Assembly: GCA_900547945.1 (NCBI GenBank)
Contig: URIT01000001.1
Span: 62,001 to 126,000 of the forward strand
Source: an uncultured bacterium
GTDB lineage: Bacteria > Verrucomicrobiota > Kiritimatiellia > RFP12 > UBA1067
Length of the DNA: 64,000 nt
Direction: 5' to 3'
Shown: positions 8,355-16,337 of the stretch, one piece after another
Layout of the letters: every line of letters begins with the position of its first letter
Position numbering within the stretch: position 1 is the first letter of the stretch
The notes under the pieces: model-generated
Seen by the model: the letters and a program-made list of their open reading frames with translations, nothing else
The model's database searches: none
What the model was told of the DNA's origin: nothing
Program-made: the position numbers and the translations under genes

Positions 8355-9632
8355 CTAGAACGCCCCCTTGAGCATTTCCATCCTCTTGGCGATCGTCGCC
8401 TCGTAGCCCTGGTCCGAGGGGATGTAATAGGTCTCCGGGATGCGCAGATAGGCCTGTTTCACCCAGGCGTCCTTGTAGGCGTGTGGATATTTGTAGCCGT
8501 CGTTCCGTTCGGCTCCGATGGCCTTCACGTGGACGTTCTTGAGATGTTCGGGGACGGGCTGGACGGCGCCCGTCTCGACGTCGTGCATCGCCTTCTCCAG
8601 CGCCTCGTAGGAGCGGTTTGACTTCGGCGCCGTCGCGAGGTAGGTCGTGGCCTGGGCGAGCGCGATGCGCGCCTCGGGCATGCCGACGAACTCGACGGCC
8701 TGAAGGGCGCCGACGGCCACGGTGAGGCCGCGTGGGTCGGCGTTGCCGATGTCCTCGGAGGCGGAGATGACAAGGCGGCGCGCGATGAAGCGGGGATCCT
8801 CGCCGGCGACGAGCATCTTCGCGAGCCAGTAGAGCGCGGCGTCGGGATCGGAGCCGCGAATCGACTTGATGAACGCGCTGATCGTGTCGTAGTGGCCGTC
8901 CTCCTTCTTGTCGTACTGCACGACGCGGCGCTGGACGCATTCCTGGATGACGTCGAGCGTGAGGTGCGTGACGCCGTCAGGAGAAGGGGGGGTCGAGCGC
9001 ACGGCGACCTCAAGGGCCGTGAGGGCGTGGCGTCCGTCGCCGTCGCAGATTTCGGCGAGGAACTGCCGTGCGTCGGGGGCGAGCGCGACGGGGATGTCGC
9101 CATAGCCGCGTTCCCTGTCCGCCAGCGCCCGGTCCAGCAGCACGCCCGTCTCGTCGGGCGTGAGGGGCTTCAGCTCGAAGACGAGCGAACGGCTCGTGAG
9201 CGGCGTGTTGACGAACATCGAGGGATTGTGCGTGGTGGCGCCGATGAGGACGACCGTGCCGTCCTCGACGTACGGGAGCAGGACATCCTGCTGGGCCTTG
9301 TTGAAGCGGTGGATCTCGTCGACGAAGAGGATCGTGCCGGGTCCGCCGAGTTCGGTGCGCGCGCGGTCGCAGACCTTGCGGATGTCCGCGACGTTCGAGA
9401 CGACGCCCGAACAGCGCACGAAGTTCCGGTGCGTCGTCTTCGCGATGACCTCGGCGAGCGTCGTCTTGCCGCAGCCGGGTGGACCGAACAGGATGATGTT
9501 CGTGAGACGGTCCGCCTCGATGACGCGCCGGAGCAGCTTGCCGTCGCCGAGGATGTGGCGCTGGCCCACCACCTCGTCAAGCGTGCGCGGACGCATCCGC
9601 GCCGCCAGGGGTTCTGTCGAATGGACGTTCAC
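8355..9632 (-). CDS. rarA: Replication-associated recombination protein A (AAA+ ATPase)
   Basis: A 425-aa RarA/MgsA clamp-loader-like ATPase that acts at stalled replication forks. Domains in order: short N-terminus (RPRTLDEVVGQRHILG), AAA+ core with Walker A GPPGCGKTT (about 50) and Walker B LFVDEIHRFNKAQQD (about 102), sensor GATTHNPS, and the C-terminal tetramerisation domain (YDTISAFIKSIRGSDPDAAL, then RRLVISASEDIGNADP). Length is normal for the family. The start codon is GTG, lacks a Shine-Dalgarno sequence, and lies 7 bases after a TATACT box, which suggests a leaderless message. It is divergent from the membrane protein gene at 9766. Confidence 0.95.
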   Translation of the reverse strand: MNVHSTEPLAARMRPRTLDEVVGQRHILGDGKLLRRVIEADRLTNIILFGPPGCGKTTLAEVIAKTTHRNFVRCSGVVSNVADIRKVCDRARTELGGPGTILFVDEIHRFNKAQQDVLLPYVEDGTVVLIGATTHNPSMFVNTPLTSRSLVFELKPLTPDETGVLLDRALADRERGYGDIPVALAPDARQFLAEICDGDGRHALTALEVAVRSTPPSPDGVTHLTLDVIQECVQRRVVQYDKKEDGHYDTISAFIKSIRGSDPDAALYWLAKMLVAGEDPRFIARRLVISASEDIGNADPRGLTVAVGALQAVEFVGMPEARIALAQATTYLATAPKSNRSYEALEKAMHDVETGAVQPVPEHLKNVHVKAIGAERNDGYKYPHAYKDAWVKQAYLRIPETYYIPSDQGYEATIAKRMEMLKGAF

Positions 9633-9639
9633 GGAGAAG

Positions 9640-9670
9640 AGTATAGCATAATTATCCGCACAGCCGTCTA
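9640..9670 (-). promoter_or_regulatory. Promoter of rarA, leaderless arrangement
   Basis: On the minus strand TATACT (9645-9640) is preceded by GC, with TAGACG (9670-9665) as a weak -35 box at a 19-base spacing. Only seven bases (9639-9633) separate the -10 box from the GTG start, so transcription should begin at or within a base or two of the start codon. Confidence 0.6.
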
Positions 9671-9675
9671 GTTGA

Positions 9676-9691
9676 CATAATGCTTATTATG
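9676..9691. promoter_or_regulatory. Inverted repeat between divergent promoters
   Basis: CATAAT, GCTT, ATTATG forms a 6-bp inverted repeat in the space between the rarA promoter and the promoter of the gene at 9766. It is a possible operator; nothing else supports regulator binding. Confidence 0.35.
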
Positions 9692-9709
9692 CGCAAGTTG
9701 TGATTCCGC

Positions 9710-9738
9710 TTGCGGGCGAGTATCGGAACTGGTAAAAT
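9710..9738 (+). promoter_or_regulatory. Promoter of the proline-rich membrane protein
   Basis: TTGCGG (9710-9715), 17-base spacer, TAAAAT (9733-9738). The predicted start near 9745 precedes a GAGG motif and the ATG at 9766. Confidence 0.55.
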
Positions 9739-9765
9739 GACCACCAAACCAATGAGGTGCAATAT

Positions 9766-11109
9766 ATGAACGACGAACAGTTTCAGTCAGCCGCAGGCGA
9801 ACCGGGAAACAAAGCCGCCGGACAAAACGGCGGCACGACGGCGCTCCGGATCTTCGACCAGGCGAACGGGATGAACGACTTCCCCGTCCTCAAGGCGTTC
9901 CAGGAGTACATCGAGGCCGAACAGGCGCGCGCGCGCAAACGGACGCTGGGGCTTTCGATTTTCTTCATCGTGCTTCTCGTCGTGGTCGTCGTGACATTCG
10001 CCGTGATCATGGCGGCGGTCATCAACCGTGACCAGCAGAGCCTCCAGGCGATCGCCACCCGGAACCAGGCCCTCTCGGACAAGCTGCTGGACATCGCGCT
10101 GCGCGAGCGGACGCCCGCCGCCCAGCCCGTCGTCAACGTGCAGCAGCCGCCCGCCGCCGTCCATCCCGACACTGGCGCCCAGGCGCTCAAGCCCGTCCTC
10201 GACCGTCTCGAATCCCTGACGGAGGCCCTGAAGAAGCAGCCCGCCGGGACGGCTCCGCAGCCGGTTCCGATGGTCCAGCCCGCCGCCCCGCAGCCCCTTC
10301 CAGCCGCCGTCTCGCCGGAACTGGAAGCCGCCCGGCGGCAACAGGACGAGCTTGCGCGCCAGCGCGCGGCGGTTGCCGCCGAGCGCGCGCGCCTCAGGGA
10401 GGAGCAGGAACAGCTGCGCCGCGACCGCATCGAGCAGCACCGTCGCCGCCTCTATCCCGACTACTATGCGCGCGAAGACGCGCAGAAGACCGCCGCCGAA
10501 GTGCCGCCGCCGCCGGCGAAGAAGAAGGGGACACCGACCGCCCTTCCCAAGCCGCCGCCCGCCGCCGTTGTGCCGGCGAAGCCCACGGTCGCGGAACCGC
10601 CGTCCGTTCCGGCTCCCGGCGCGAAGCCCAAGCCTGTCGCCCAGCCCAAGCCCGTGGCCAAGCCCGCACCTGTGGCGACGCCGCCCAAGCCGAAGGTCGT
10701 CGAGGCCCCGGCGGTCGATCTCAAGACGGCGAAGCCGATCAGCTACTTCGACGAGGCCGAGGACGCGCCGAAGCCGGCGTCGACATCCACCAAGATCCCT
10801 TCCCCTGGTGCGGTCCAACCGGACGCGACGAAGCGCGTCCCTCCCATTGGTTCGCCCCGACCGGACGCGACGAAGCGCGTCCCTCCCATTGGTTCGCCCC
10901 GACCGGACGCGACGGAGCGCGTCCCTCCCATACGTCAAGCTTCGCCTCTTCCGGGAGGGACGGGTTCTGTCCCGTCCGCACCCACGAAGGTCTTGCAACC
11001 GCCTCCGAAGAAGCAGCCCTCCGCGCGGACCGAAGTGCTGAACGTGGGTACGAAGGACGGCGAGGCGATTCCCTGGCTCATCGAACTGCCGGAGGGCGGG
11101 GAGAAATAA
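9766..11109 (+). CDS. Single-pass membrane protein with proline-rich, repeat-invaded tail
   Basis: A 447-aa protein of unknown function. The ATG at 9766 is preferred over the in-frame GTG at 9757 because GAGG sits 8-9 bases upstream. A short N-terminal cytosolic part (1-60) precedes one transmembrane helix (about 62-86, LSIFFIVLLVVVVVTFAVIM), a glutamine-rich spacer, a charged coiled coil (about 185-230, with RLREEQEQLRRDR), and a long Pro/Lys/Ala-rich tail that could span the periplasm, as in TonB or cell-wall-linked proteins. Residues about 352-405 are encoded by REP-like DNA: three exact 14-residue units (PDATKRVPPIGSPR type) plus an inverted copy. The C-terminus (IPWLIELPEGG) returns to normal composition, so the insertion kept the frame. 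Confidence 0.7.
   Translation: MNDEQFQSAAGEPGNKAAGQNGGTTALRIFDQANGMNDFPVLKAFQEYIEAEQARARKRTLGLSIFFIVLLVVVVVTFAVIMAAVINRDQQSLQAIATRNQALSDKLLDIALRERTPAAQPVVNVQQPPAAVHPDTGAQALKPVLDRLESLTEALKKQPAGTAPQPVPMVQPAAPQPLPAAVSPELEAARRQQDELARQRAAVAAERARLREEQEQLRRDRIEQHRRRLYPDYYAREDAQKTAAEVPPPPAKKKGTPTALPKPPPAAVVPAKPTVAEPPSVPAPGAKPKPVAQPKPVAKPAPVATPPKPKVVEAPAVDLKTAKPISYFDEAEDAPKPASTSTKIPSPGAVQPDATKRVPPIGSPRPDATKRVPPIGSPRPDATERVPPIRQASPLPGGTGSVPSAPTKVLQPPPKKQPSARTEVLNVGTKDGEAIPWLIELPEGGEK
10821..10979. repeat. Tandem triplicate and inverted copy of the REP-like palindrome inside a coding region
   Basis: Three direct copies begin at 10821, 10863 and 10905 with a 42-bp period, each reading GGACGCGACG, then A or G, then AGCGCGTCC and CTCCC. 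An inverted, diverged copy follows at 10953-10979 (GGGAGGGACGGG, TTCTG, TCCCGTCCGC). The 42-bp unit is a multiple of three and adds 14 codons each time to the membrane protein. Confidence 0.85.
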
Positions 11110-11172
11110 AGCGGTCGCCGACGCGATCTGGATTTAATACACTTGTTTCACTCAAAATAAGGAGTTGAATAT

Positions 11173-11856
11173 ATGTCTCAGAAGGCAATGGTCTTCATTG
11201 ACGGGGGATGGCTCTACCGGAGCCGTACGACCCTGTTCGCAAAGCTCGGGGAGGAGAACTTCGAAATCGACTACGCGAAGCTCCCGAAGATCTTCTGCGA
11301 GGACGTGGCGAACAGGCTGGACGAAGACATTTCGCTCGTCCGCACGAACTACTTCGGCACGATTCCCTCCGCGCGGTCAGGCTTCAACACGTCGAAGCAG
11401 TACGCCTTCTACGACTTCCTGGAGCGCAGCTGCGGCTACGAGACCGAGATCCACGAGGTGGACGTGGGAACGGACGAGAACTGGATCAAGATGTCGCTCG
11501 CCTCGTCGCTTCTGTACTACGCGGCGCAGCCCGGCGCGTTCGATATCGCCCTTCTCATCGGGGACGATCCGGACTACGCGCCCGTCCTGCGCCGGGCCCG
11601 ACTCTTCGGCAAGCGCATCCAGATTGTCGGCGCCCATGATGCGGACGGGAAGGAACCGCCGCCGGCGGCGACGCTTGCAAGCCGTTCGCGCGTGGCGGAC
11701 TTCCCCCTTCTCTGGATCGACGACCACGCTTCGGAAGTGCGCCTTGTCCGCGAGCGCGTCACCCGCGTCTGCAAGCAATGCGGCCGCGAAGAGGAGACGA
11801 CCTGGGCAGGTCCAGAGTTCTTCTGCGTGGCCTGCCGCGGCCGTCACCGCAAGTAG
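11173..11856 (+). CDS. NYN domain (PIN-like, LabA/DUF88) protein with zinc ribbon
   Basis: A 227-aa protein with a NYN domain, a PIN-like RNase fold. VFIDGGWLY (residues 7-15) carries the first acidic residue, and ALLIGDDPDYAPVLRRARLFGKRI (split around residue 130) carries the D-x-D-x-x-P-x-x segment typical of the family. The C-terminus has two CxxC pairs (CKQCG near 197 and CVAC near 219), a zinc ribbon likely to contact nucleic acid. AAGGAG 8-9 bases before the ATG supports this start. The gene lies 63 bases after the membrane protein gene and converges with ilvA. Its RNA target is unknown. Confidence 0.8.
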   Translation: MSQKAMVFIDGGWLYRSRTTLFAKLGEENFEIDYAKLPKIFCEDVANRLDEDISLVRTNYFGTIPSARSGFNTSKQYAFYDFLERSCGYETEIHEVDVGTDENWIKMSLASSLLYYAAQPGAFDIALLIGDDPDYAPVLRRARLFGKRIQIVGAHDADGKEPPPAATLASRSRVADFPLLWIDDHASEVRLVRERVTRVCKQCGREEETTWAGPEFFCVACRGRHRK

Positions 11857-11872
11857 GGGCGGCGCGCCCTTC

Positions 11873-13408
11873 TCAATCCCGGTTGCCGAGGAACAGGCGG
11901 TAGGCCGGGTTCCGCGATACGTCGCGGAAGGCATAGCCGAGTTCCTTCAGGGCCGCCGTGAAGGCGGTCCGTTCCGAGGTCGGAACCTGGAGCCCCACGA
12001 GGACCTTGCCGTGGTCGGCGCCGTGGTTGCGGTAGTGGAAGAGCGTGATGTTCCAGCGGTTGGAGATCGCCTCCAGGAAGTCCATCAGCGCGCCGGGGCG
12101 TTCTGGGAACTCGAAGGTGTAGACAACCTCGTCGTGGATGCCGCGCGTATGGCCGCCGACCATGTGGCGGATGTGTTCCTTGGCGAGTTCGTCGTCGGAG
12201 AGGTCGATCGTGCCGATCCTCGCGGCGGTGAGCTGCGCGACGATGCGCGTCGTCTCCGCGCGGTCGGCGACGGAGAGGCCCACGAAGACGTAGGCCTTGT
12301 CGGGATCGAAGTAGCGGTAGTTGAACTCGGTGACGTTGCGCTTGCCGATCTTGCGGATGAAGGACTTGAAGGCACCGCGTTCCTCGGGGATGCGGCATTC
12401 GAGGATGGCCTCGCGCTTCTCGCCGATCTCGGTCTGTTCGGAGACGAAGCGGATGCGGTCGAAGTTCATGTTCGCGCCGGAGATGATGCAGGCGTAGGTT
12501 TCGTCCTTCGTGCCCTTCCGCGCCGCATACTGCTTGGCGGCCGCGAGGGCGAGCGCGCCAGCGGGCTCGCAGATGGCGCGGGTCGCCTCGAAGATGTCCT
12601 TGATGGCGGCGCACGTCTCGTCGGTCGAGACACGGACGATGCCGTCGAGGAAACGGCGGCAGAGGTCGAAGGTGATCTTGCCCGGCTTCTTGACGGCCAC
12701 GCCGTCCGCGAAGAGCCCGACTTCGGAAAGTTCGACGCGCCGGCCGGCCTTGATCGAGCGGTCCATGCAGTCCGAATCGACCGGCTCGACGCCGAAGACC
12801 TTGACGCCGGGACGCACCGCCTTGAGGTAGACGGCGACGCCCGCCGCGAAGCCGCCGCCGCCGACGGGGACGAAGACGGCGTCGAGCGCGCCGGGGCGCT
12901 GGCGGAGGATTTCCATCGCGACCGTCCCCTGTCCGGCAATGACCTCGGGATCGTCGTAGGGCGGAATGAACGTGTAGTCCTTCTCCGCGACGAGGCGCGC
13001 GGCGGTGGCCGCCGCGTCCGAATAGGAGTCGCCGGCGAGCACGATCGACGCCCCGTAGCCCTTCACGGAGGCGATCTTGATCTCGGGCGTCGTGACGGGC
13101 ATCACGATGGTCGCCTTGCACCCCAGCACCTTCGCGCTCAGCGCGACGCCCTGCGCATGGTTGCCCGCCGACGCCGCCAGGACGCCCTTCTCCAGCGCGG
13201 CGCGCGGCAACTGCGACATCTTGTTGTAGGCACCCCGGATCTTGAAGGAGTGGACGCCCTGGAGGTCTTCGCGTTTCAGAAGGAAGTGGTTGCCGAGCTT
13301 GCGGGAAAGCGCAGCCGCCTCTTCGAGCGGGCTCTCGATCGCGACGTCGTAGACCTTGGAATTGAGGATACGGCGCAAATACTGCTCCTGAAGACTCTTA
13401 TCGTTCAT
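11873..13408 (-). CDS. ilvA: Threonine ammonia-lyase, biosynthetic (long form)
   Basis: A 511-aa PLP enzyme that deaminates threonine to 2-oxobutanoate, the first step to isoleucine. The catalytic domain (1-320) has the PLP-lysine motif HSFKIRGAYNKM (about 57), the AASAGNHAQGVA loop, and the glycine-rich phosphate loop PVGGGGFAAGV. The C-terminus carries two ACT-like regulatory domains (about 330-410 and 425-505), as in isoleucine-inhibited E. coli IlvA. The ATG at 13408 follows GAAGGAACC; an upstream extension of the frame would read through the tRNA and is rejected. The gene sits 48 bases downstream of tRNA-His, with an intrinsic terminator in between. Confidence 0.93.
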   Translation of the reverse strand: MNDKSLQEQYLRRILNSKVYDVAIESPLEEAAALSRKLGNHFLLKREDLQGVHSFKIRGAYNKMSQLPRAALEKGVLAASAGNHAQGVALSAKVLGCKATIVMPVTTPEIKIASVKGYGASIVLAGDSYSDAAATAARLVAEKDYTFIPPYDDPEVIAGQGTVAMEILRQRPGALDAVFVPVGGGGFAAGVAVYLKAVRPGVKVFGVEPVDSDCMDRSIKAGRRVELSEVGLFADGVAVKKPGKITFDLCRRFLDGIVRVSTDETCAAIKDIFEATRAICEPAGALALAAAKQYAARKGTKDETYACIISGANMNFDRIRFVSEQTEIGEKREAILECRIPEERGAFKSFIRKIGKRNVTEFNYRYFDPDKAYVFVGLSVADRAETTRIVAQLTAARIGTIDLSDDELAKEHIRHMVGGHTRGIHDEVVYTFEFPERPGALMDFLEAISNRWNITLFHYRNHGADHGKVLVGLQVPTSERTAFTAALKELGYAFRDVSRNPAYRLFLGNRD

Positions 13409-13424
13409 CGCGGTTCCTTCATGC

Positions 13425-13450
13425 AAAAAAACCGTCCACGAACGGGACGG
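13425..13450 (-). terminator. Intrinsic terminator between tRNA-His and ilvA
   Basis: On the minus strand CCGTCC, CGTTCGT, GGACGG forms a 6-bp G/C hairpin followed directly by seven Ts (13431-13425). It lies 7 bases after the tRNA 3' end and 16 bases before the ilvA start codon, so ilvA must be read by transcripts that pass through it. Confidence 0.8.
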
Positions 13451-13456
13451 TTGATT

Positions 13457-13533
13457 TGGGGCAAGAGACGGGGCACGATCCCGCAACCCTCAGATCCACA
13501 ATCTGATGCTCTACCAATTGAGCTACTCTCGCC
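13457..13533 (-). tRNA. tRNA-His (anticodon GTG)
   Basis: The 77 bases fold as a cloverleaf with the extra 5' G (G-1) paired to C73, the hallmark of tRNA-His, and the 3' CCA is encoded. The acceptor stem GCGAGAG pairs with CTCTTGC (one G-T pair). The D arm is GCTC/GAGC, the anticodon stem TCAGA/TCTGA, and the loop TTGTGGA gives anticodon GTG. The T stem is GCGGG/CCCGT. The T loop reads ATCGTGC instead of TTCRANY, so positions 54 and 58 are A and T rather than T and A, a compensatory swap. All other landmarks are normal, so it is probably functional. Confidence 0.93.
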
Positions 13534-13549
13534 ATCGAAAACGGCAGTT

Positions 13550-13578
13550 AGTATACCGAATTCCGCAGGTGGTTGCAA
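13550..13578 (-). promoter_or_regulatory. Promoter of tRNA-His
   Basis: TTGCAA (13578-13573), 17-base spacer, TATACT (13555-13550) on the minus strand. The predicted start is about 10 bases upstream of the tRNA 5' end. Confidence 0.75.
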
Positions 13579-13642
13579 TGGGGAAATTCATCTTTTTTGA
13601 AACCGCGCTTCAAGCTCCCGCGCACAGCGGGCGGATATGTGC

Positions 13643-13648
13643 TATACT
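13643..13648 (+). promoter_or_regulatory. -10 box upstream of aspS
   Basis: GCTATACT with the hexamer at 13643-13648, followed by a leader of about 30 bases to the aspS ATG. No convincing -35 box is seen. Confidence 0.45.
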
Positions 13649-13687
13649 ATACAACCAGTGATTTTGCAAAACGAAACGAGTGACACC

Positions 13688-15490
13688 ATGAGCGACATGC
13701 ACCCCTACCGCACGCATACGTGCAACCAGCTCCGCAGGGAAGACGCGGGCAAGACGGTTCGCCTTTCCGGCTGGATGTTCCGCCTCCGCGACCACGGCGG
13801 CATCCTCTTCGTGGACCTCCGCGACCACTACGGCCTCACGCAGGTCGTCGTCCATCCGAGCCGCAGCTTCTTCTCCCTCGTCGAGAAGGCCCACCTTGAA
13901 AGCGTCATCACCGTGACGGGCGAGGTGAAGCTGCGCGACCCCGAAACGATCAACCCCAACCTCCCGACGGGCGAGATCGAGATCGAGGCGAACGAACTCG
14001 TGATGGAGGGCGCCTCCGCCGTCACGCCGCTCTACATCCCGGACGAGAAGGCCGAAGAGAGCGAGGACGTGCGCCTCAAGTACCGCTTCCTCGACCTGCG
14101 CCGCGAAAAGCTCCACCGCAACATCATGCTCCGCTCCGAGGTCATCCGTTTCCTGCGCGAGCAGATGTGGGCCAAGGGCTTCCACGAGTTCCAGACGCCG
14201 ATCCTCACGGCCTCCTCGCCCGAGGGCGCGCGCGACTACCTCGTGCCGAGCCGCGTCCACCGCGGGATGTTCTACGCCCTTCCGCAGGCGCCGCAGATGT
14301 TCAAGCAGCTCCTCATGGTCTCGGGCTTCGACCGCTACTTCCAGATCGCCCCGTGCTTCCGCGACGAGGCCGCGCGCGCAGACCGTTCGCCGGGCGAGTT
14401 CTACCAGCTCGACATCGAGATGTCCTACGCGACGCAGGATGAGATCTTCGCCGTCGTGGAGGACGTGGTGGGCAGGACGTTCGCGAAGTTCTCCACTTGG
14501 ACGTGCAACGCCGCCCCGTGGCCGCGCATCAAGTACCGCGACGCGATGATGGTCTACGGATCGGACAAGCCCGACCTCCGCAACCCGCTCAAGTGGTTCG
14601 ACATGAGCGCCTTCTTCGCGAAGGCGAACTTCAAGGCGTTTGCCTCCTGCGTCGCGAACGGCGGCCTCGTCAAGGGCCTCCTCGTCAAGGGCATCGTGGG
14701 CGTCGAGGCGCGCACGTGGTTCGACAAGCGCGAGGCGTTCGTCAAGGAGAACGGCGGCAAGGGCCTCGGCTACATCAGCTGGACGAAGGAGGGCGAGCTC
14801 AAGGGCCCGATCGCGAAATTCCTCTCCCCCGAGCAGCTGGAGGAGATGAAGGCGCTCGCGAAGATGGAGCCGGGCGACTGCCTCTTCTTCATGGCGGCCG
14901 ACGTCGACGAGTGCCACCGCCTCTCCGGTCTCGTGCGCACGAACATCGCCGACAACATGACGCACGACATCCGCGAGCACGGGTGCTACAAGTTCTGCTG
15001 GATCGTCGACTTCCCCTTCTTCGAGAAGGATCCCGAGACGGGCAAGATCATCTTCTCGCACAACCCCTTCTCGATGCCGCAGGGCGGGCTGGAGGCGCTC
15101 CAGACGAAGGCCCCGCTCGACATCGAGGCCTACCAGTACGATGTCGTCTGCAACGGCATCGAGCTCTCCTCGGGCGCGATCCGCAACCATCGCATCGACA
15201 TCATGGAGAAGGCGTTCGAGATCGCGGGCTACCCCAGGGAAGTCGTCCAGCAGAAGTTCGGCTGCCTCTACAACGCCTTCCAGTACGGCGCGCCGCCGCA
15301 CGGCGGCATCGCGCCCGGCGTGGACCGCATGGTCATGCTCCTCACCGATACGCCCAACATCCGCGAGGTCATCGCCTTCCCGATGAACCAGAAGGCCCAG
15401 GACCTCATGATGAACGCGCCGAACTACGTCACCGAACAGCAGCTCCGCGAACTCCACATCAAGATTCGCGGCACGAACGAAAATGCTTAA
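13688..15490 (+). CDS. aspS: Aspartyl-tRNA synthetase
   Basis: A 600-aa bacterial-type class IIb synthetase. The N-terminal OB-fold anticodon domain (about 12-110, [20 protein letters not shown]) is followed by the catalytic domain with motif 2 ([20 protein letters not shown], about 228), the bacterial GAD insertion (about 300-420), and motif 3 ([13 protein letters not shown], about 543). Start ATG at 13688 gives the usual [16 protein letters not shown] beginning; the Shine-Dalgarno is weak. The OB-fold has His in RDHGG where discriminating E. coli AspRS has Leu, which in Pseudomonas goes with charging of tRNA-Asn as well, so a GatCAB-dependent Asn pathway is possible. Confidence 0.96.
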   Translation: MSDMHPYRTHTCNQLRREDAGKTVRLSGWMFRLRDHGGILFVDLRDHYGLTQVVVHPSRSFFSLVEKAHLESVITVTGEVKLRDPETINPNLPTGEIEIEANELVMEGASAVTPLYIPDEKAEESEDVRLKYRFLDLRREKLHRNIMLRSEVIRFLREQMWAKGFHEFQTPILTASSPEGARDYLVPSRVHRGMFYALPQAPQMFKQLLMVSGFDRYFQIAPCFRDEAARADRSPGEFYQLDIEMSYATQDEIFAVVEDVVGRTFAKFSTWTCNAAPWPRIKYRDAMMVYGSDKPDLRNPLKWFDMSAFFAKANFKAFASCVANGGLVKGLLVKGIVGVEARTWFDKREAFVKENGGKGLGYISWTKEGELKGPIAKFLSPEQLEEMKALAKMEPGDCLFFMAADVDECHRLSGLVRTNIADNMTHDIREHGCYKFCWIVDFPFFEKDPETGKIIFSHNPFSMPQGGLEALQTKAPLDIEAYQYDVVCNGIELSSGAIRNHRIDIMEKAFEIAGYPREVVQQKFGCLYNAFQYGAPPHGGIAPGVDRMVMLLTDTPNIREVIAFPMNQKAQDLMMNAPNYVTEQQLRELHIKIRGTNENA

Positions 15491-15578
15491 CTGGTGTAAT
15501 GGTTAAATCGTCGCTTCGCGGCTTTAAAGGCATATATGCCATTTGAAGTCGCGAGCGGTGGTTTGCCATTCCGTTCCC

Positions 15579-16337
15579 ATGAGGCGTTTTGGAAACAGTC
15601 CCTATTGCCTCGTACACGCCCTCGTCGCTTCGGCGGCGTTGGGTGTGCTTGTTTTTTCGGGCGGTTGTGCCTCTTTCTGGCGGCAGTTCGTCTACGGACT
15701 CAACCAGGTGATGACGCCGGAGGTGCTGAAGCGGAACCTGCTTCTCTCGACGGCGTTCTTCGCGTCGCTCCTCTTCGTCCTTTGGCTCATGGCGTGCCTC
15801 CCCGCTTTCTGGAAGACGCGCGTACCGCCCTCCGAAGAAGGCGGAAGACCGTCCGTTGACCGTCTGCGTGGCGTACGCCTCGCGGCGTGTGCCGCGCCCG
15901 TTCTGACGGCGGTCGCCCTGGGGCTCAACTGGCTGGGCGCGCATGCGATTACCTGGTGTACGGGAGTCCAGGCGGCCGATCAGGAACTCGTCAAGTGCTT
16001 TACGGACGGGCAGTATGCGCCGGGGCTCCGTACCCTCCTCGTCGTTGTCGTCCTCTTTCAGGCCCCCCTTCTGGAAGAGCCGATTTTCAGGGGCATCGTC
16101 TTTCGCGGTTTTGCGTCCGCCCTGCCCTTCTGGGGTGCGGCCCTTCTCTCCGGTGCCGTCTTCGCGCTCGTCCACGTCAATGCCGCCTCGTTCGTCGCCC
16201 TCTGGTTCCTCGGCGTTGCATTCGCCTGGCTCTACGCCCGGACCGGTACGATCCTCGCGCCGATGACGGCGCACGTTCTCTTCAACGCCGCCAACCTCCT
16301 GCTGCTCGTCTTCTTCCCCGAACTCTCCGCGAGCTAG
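15579..16337 (+). CDS. CPBP (CAAX/Abi-type) intramembrane metalloprotease
   Basis: A 252-aa multi-pass membrane protein of the CPBP/Rce1-like family. Motif 1 is LEEPIFRGIVFRG (EExxxR, about residue 160), motif 2 FALVHVNA (about 193) and motif 3 HVLFNAAN (about 230); these carry the Glu, His and His/Asn residues expected at the intramembrane active site. An N-terminal hydrophobic segment and two further helices precede it. The start is uncertain: ATG 15579 has no clear Shine-Dalgarno, and an in-frame TTG at 15543 would add 12 residues. It directly abuts mtaB, so the two are cotranscribed. The substrate is unknown. Confidence 0.85.
   Translation: MRRFGNSPYCLVHALVASAALGVLVFSGGCASFWRQFVYGLNQVMTPEVLKRNLLLSTAFFASLLFVLWLMACLPAFWKTRVPPSEEGGRPSVDRLRGVRLAACAAPVLTAVALGLNWLGAHAITWCTGVQAADQELVKCFTDGQYAPGLRTLLVVVVLFQAPLLEEPIFRGIVFRGFASALPFWGAALLSGAVFALVHVNAASFVALWFLGVAFAWLYARTGTILAPMTAHVLFNAANLLLLVFFPELSAS

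Noticed and set aside
9672..9677. TTGACA as the -35 box of the gene at 9766
   Set aside because: No -10 box lies 16-19 bases downstream; a better pair is found at 9710-9738.
13409..13486. N-terminal extension of ilvA to 13486
   Set aside because: It would be translated from the tRNA-His gene and terminator; the start at 13408 has a ribosome site and the usual N-terminus.
13610..15457. A 615-codon open frame on the strand opposite aspS
   Set aside because: It is the mirror of a well-conserved synthetase gene in high-GC DNA; its composition is low-complexity (Val, Arg, Glu, Leu) and no domain is recognisable.
15491..15540. A tRNA-like string (GGTGTAATGGTTA) after aspS
   Set aside because: No acceptor, anticodon or T arm can be folded around it.
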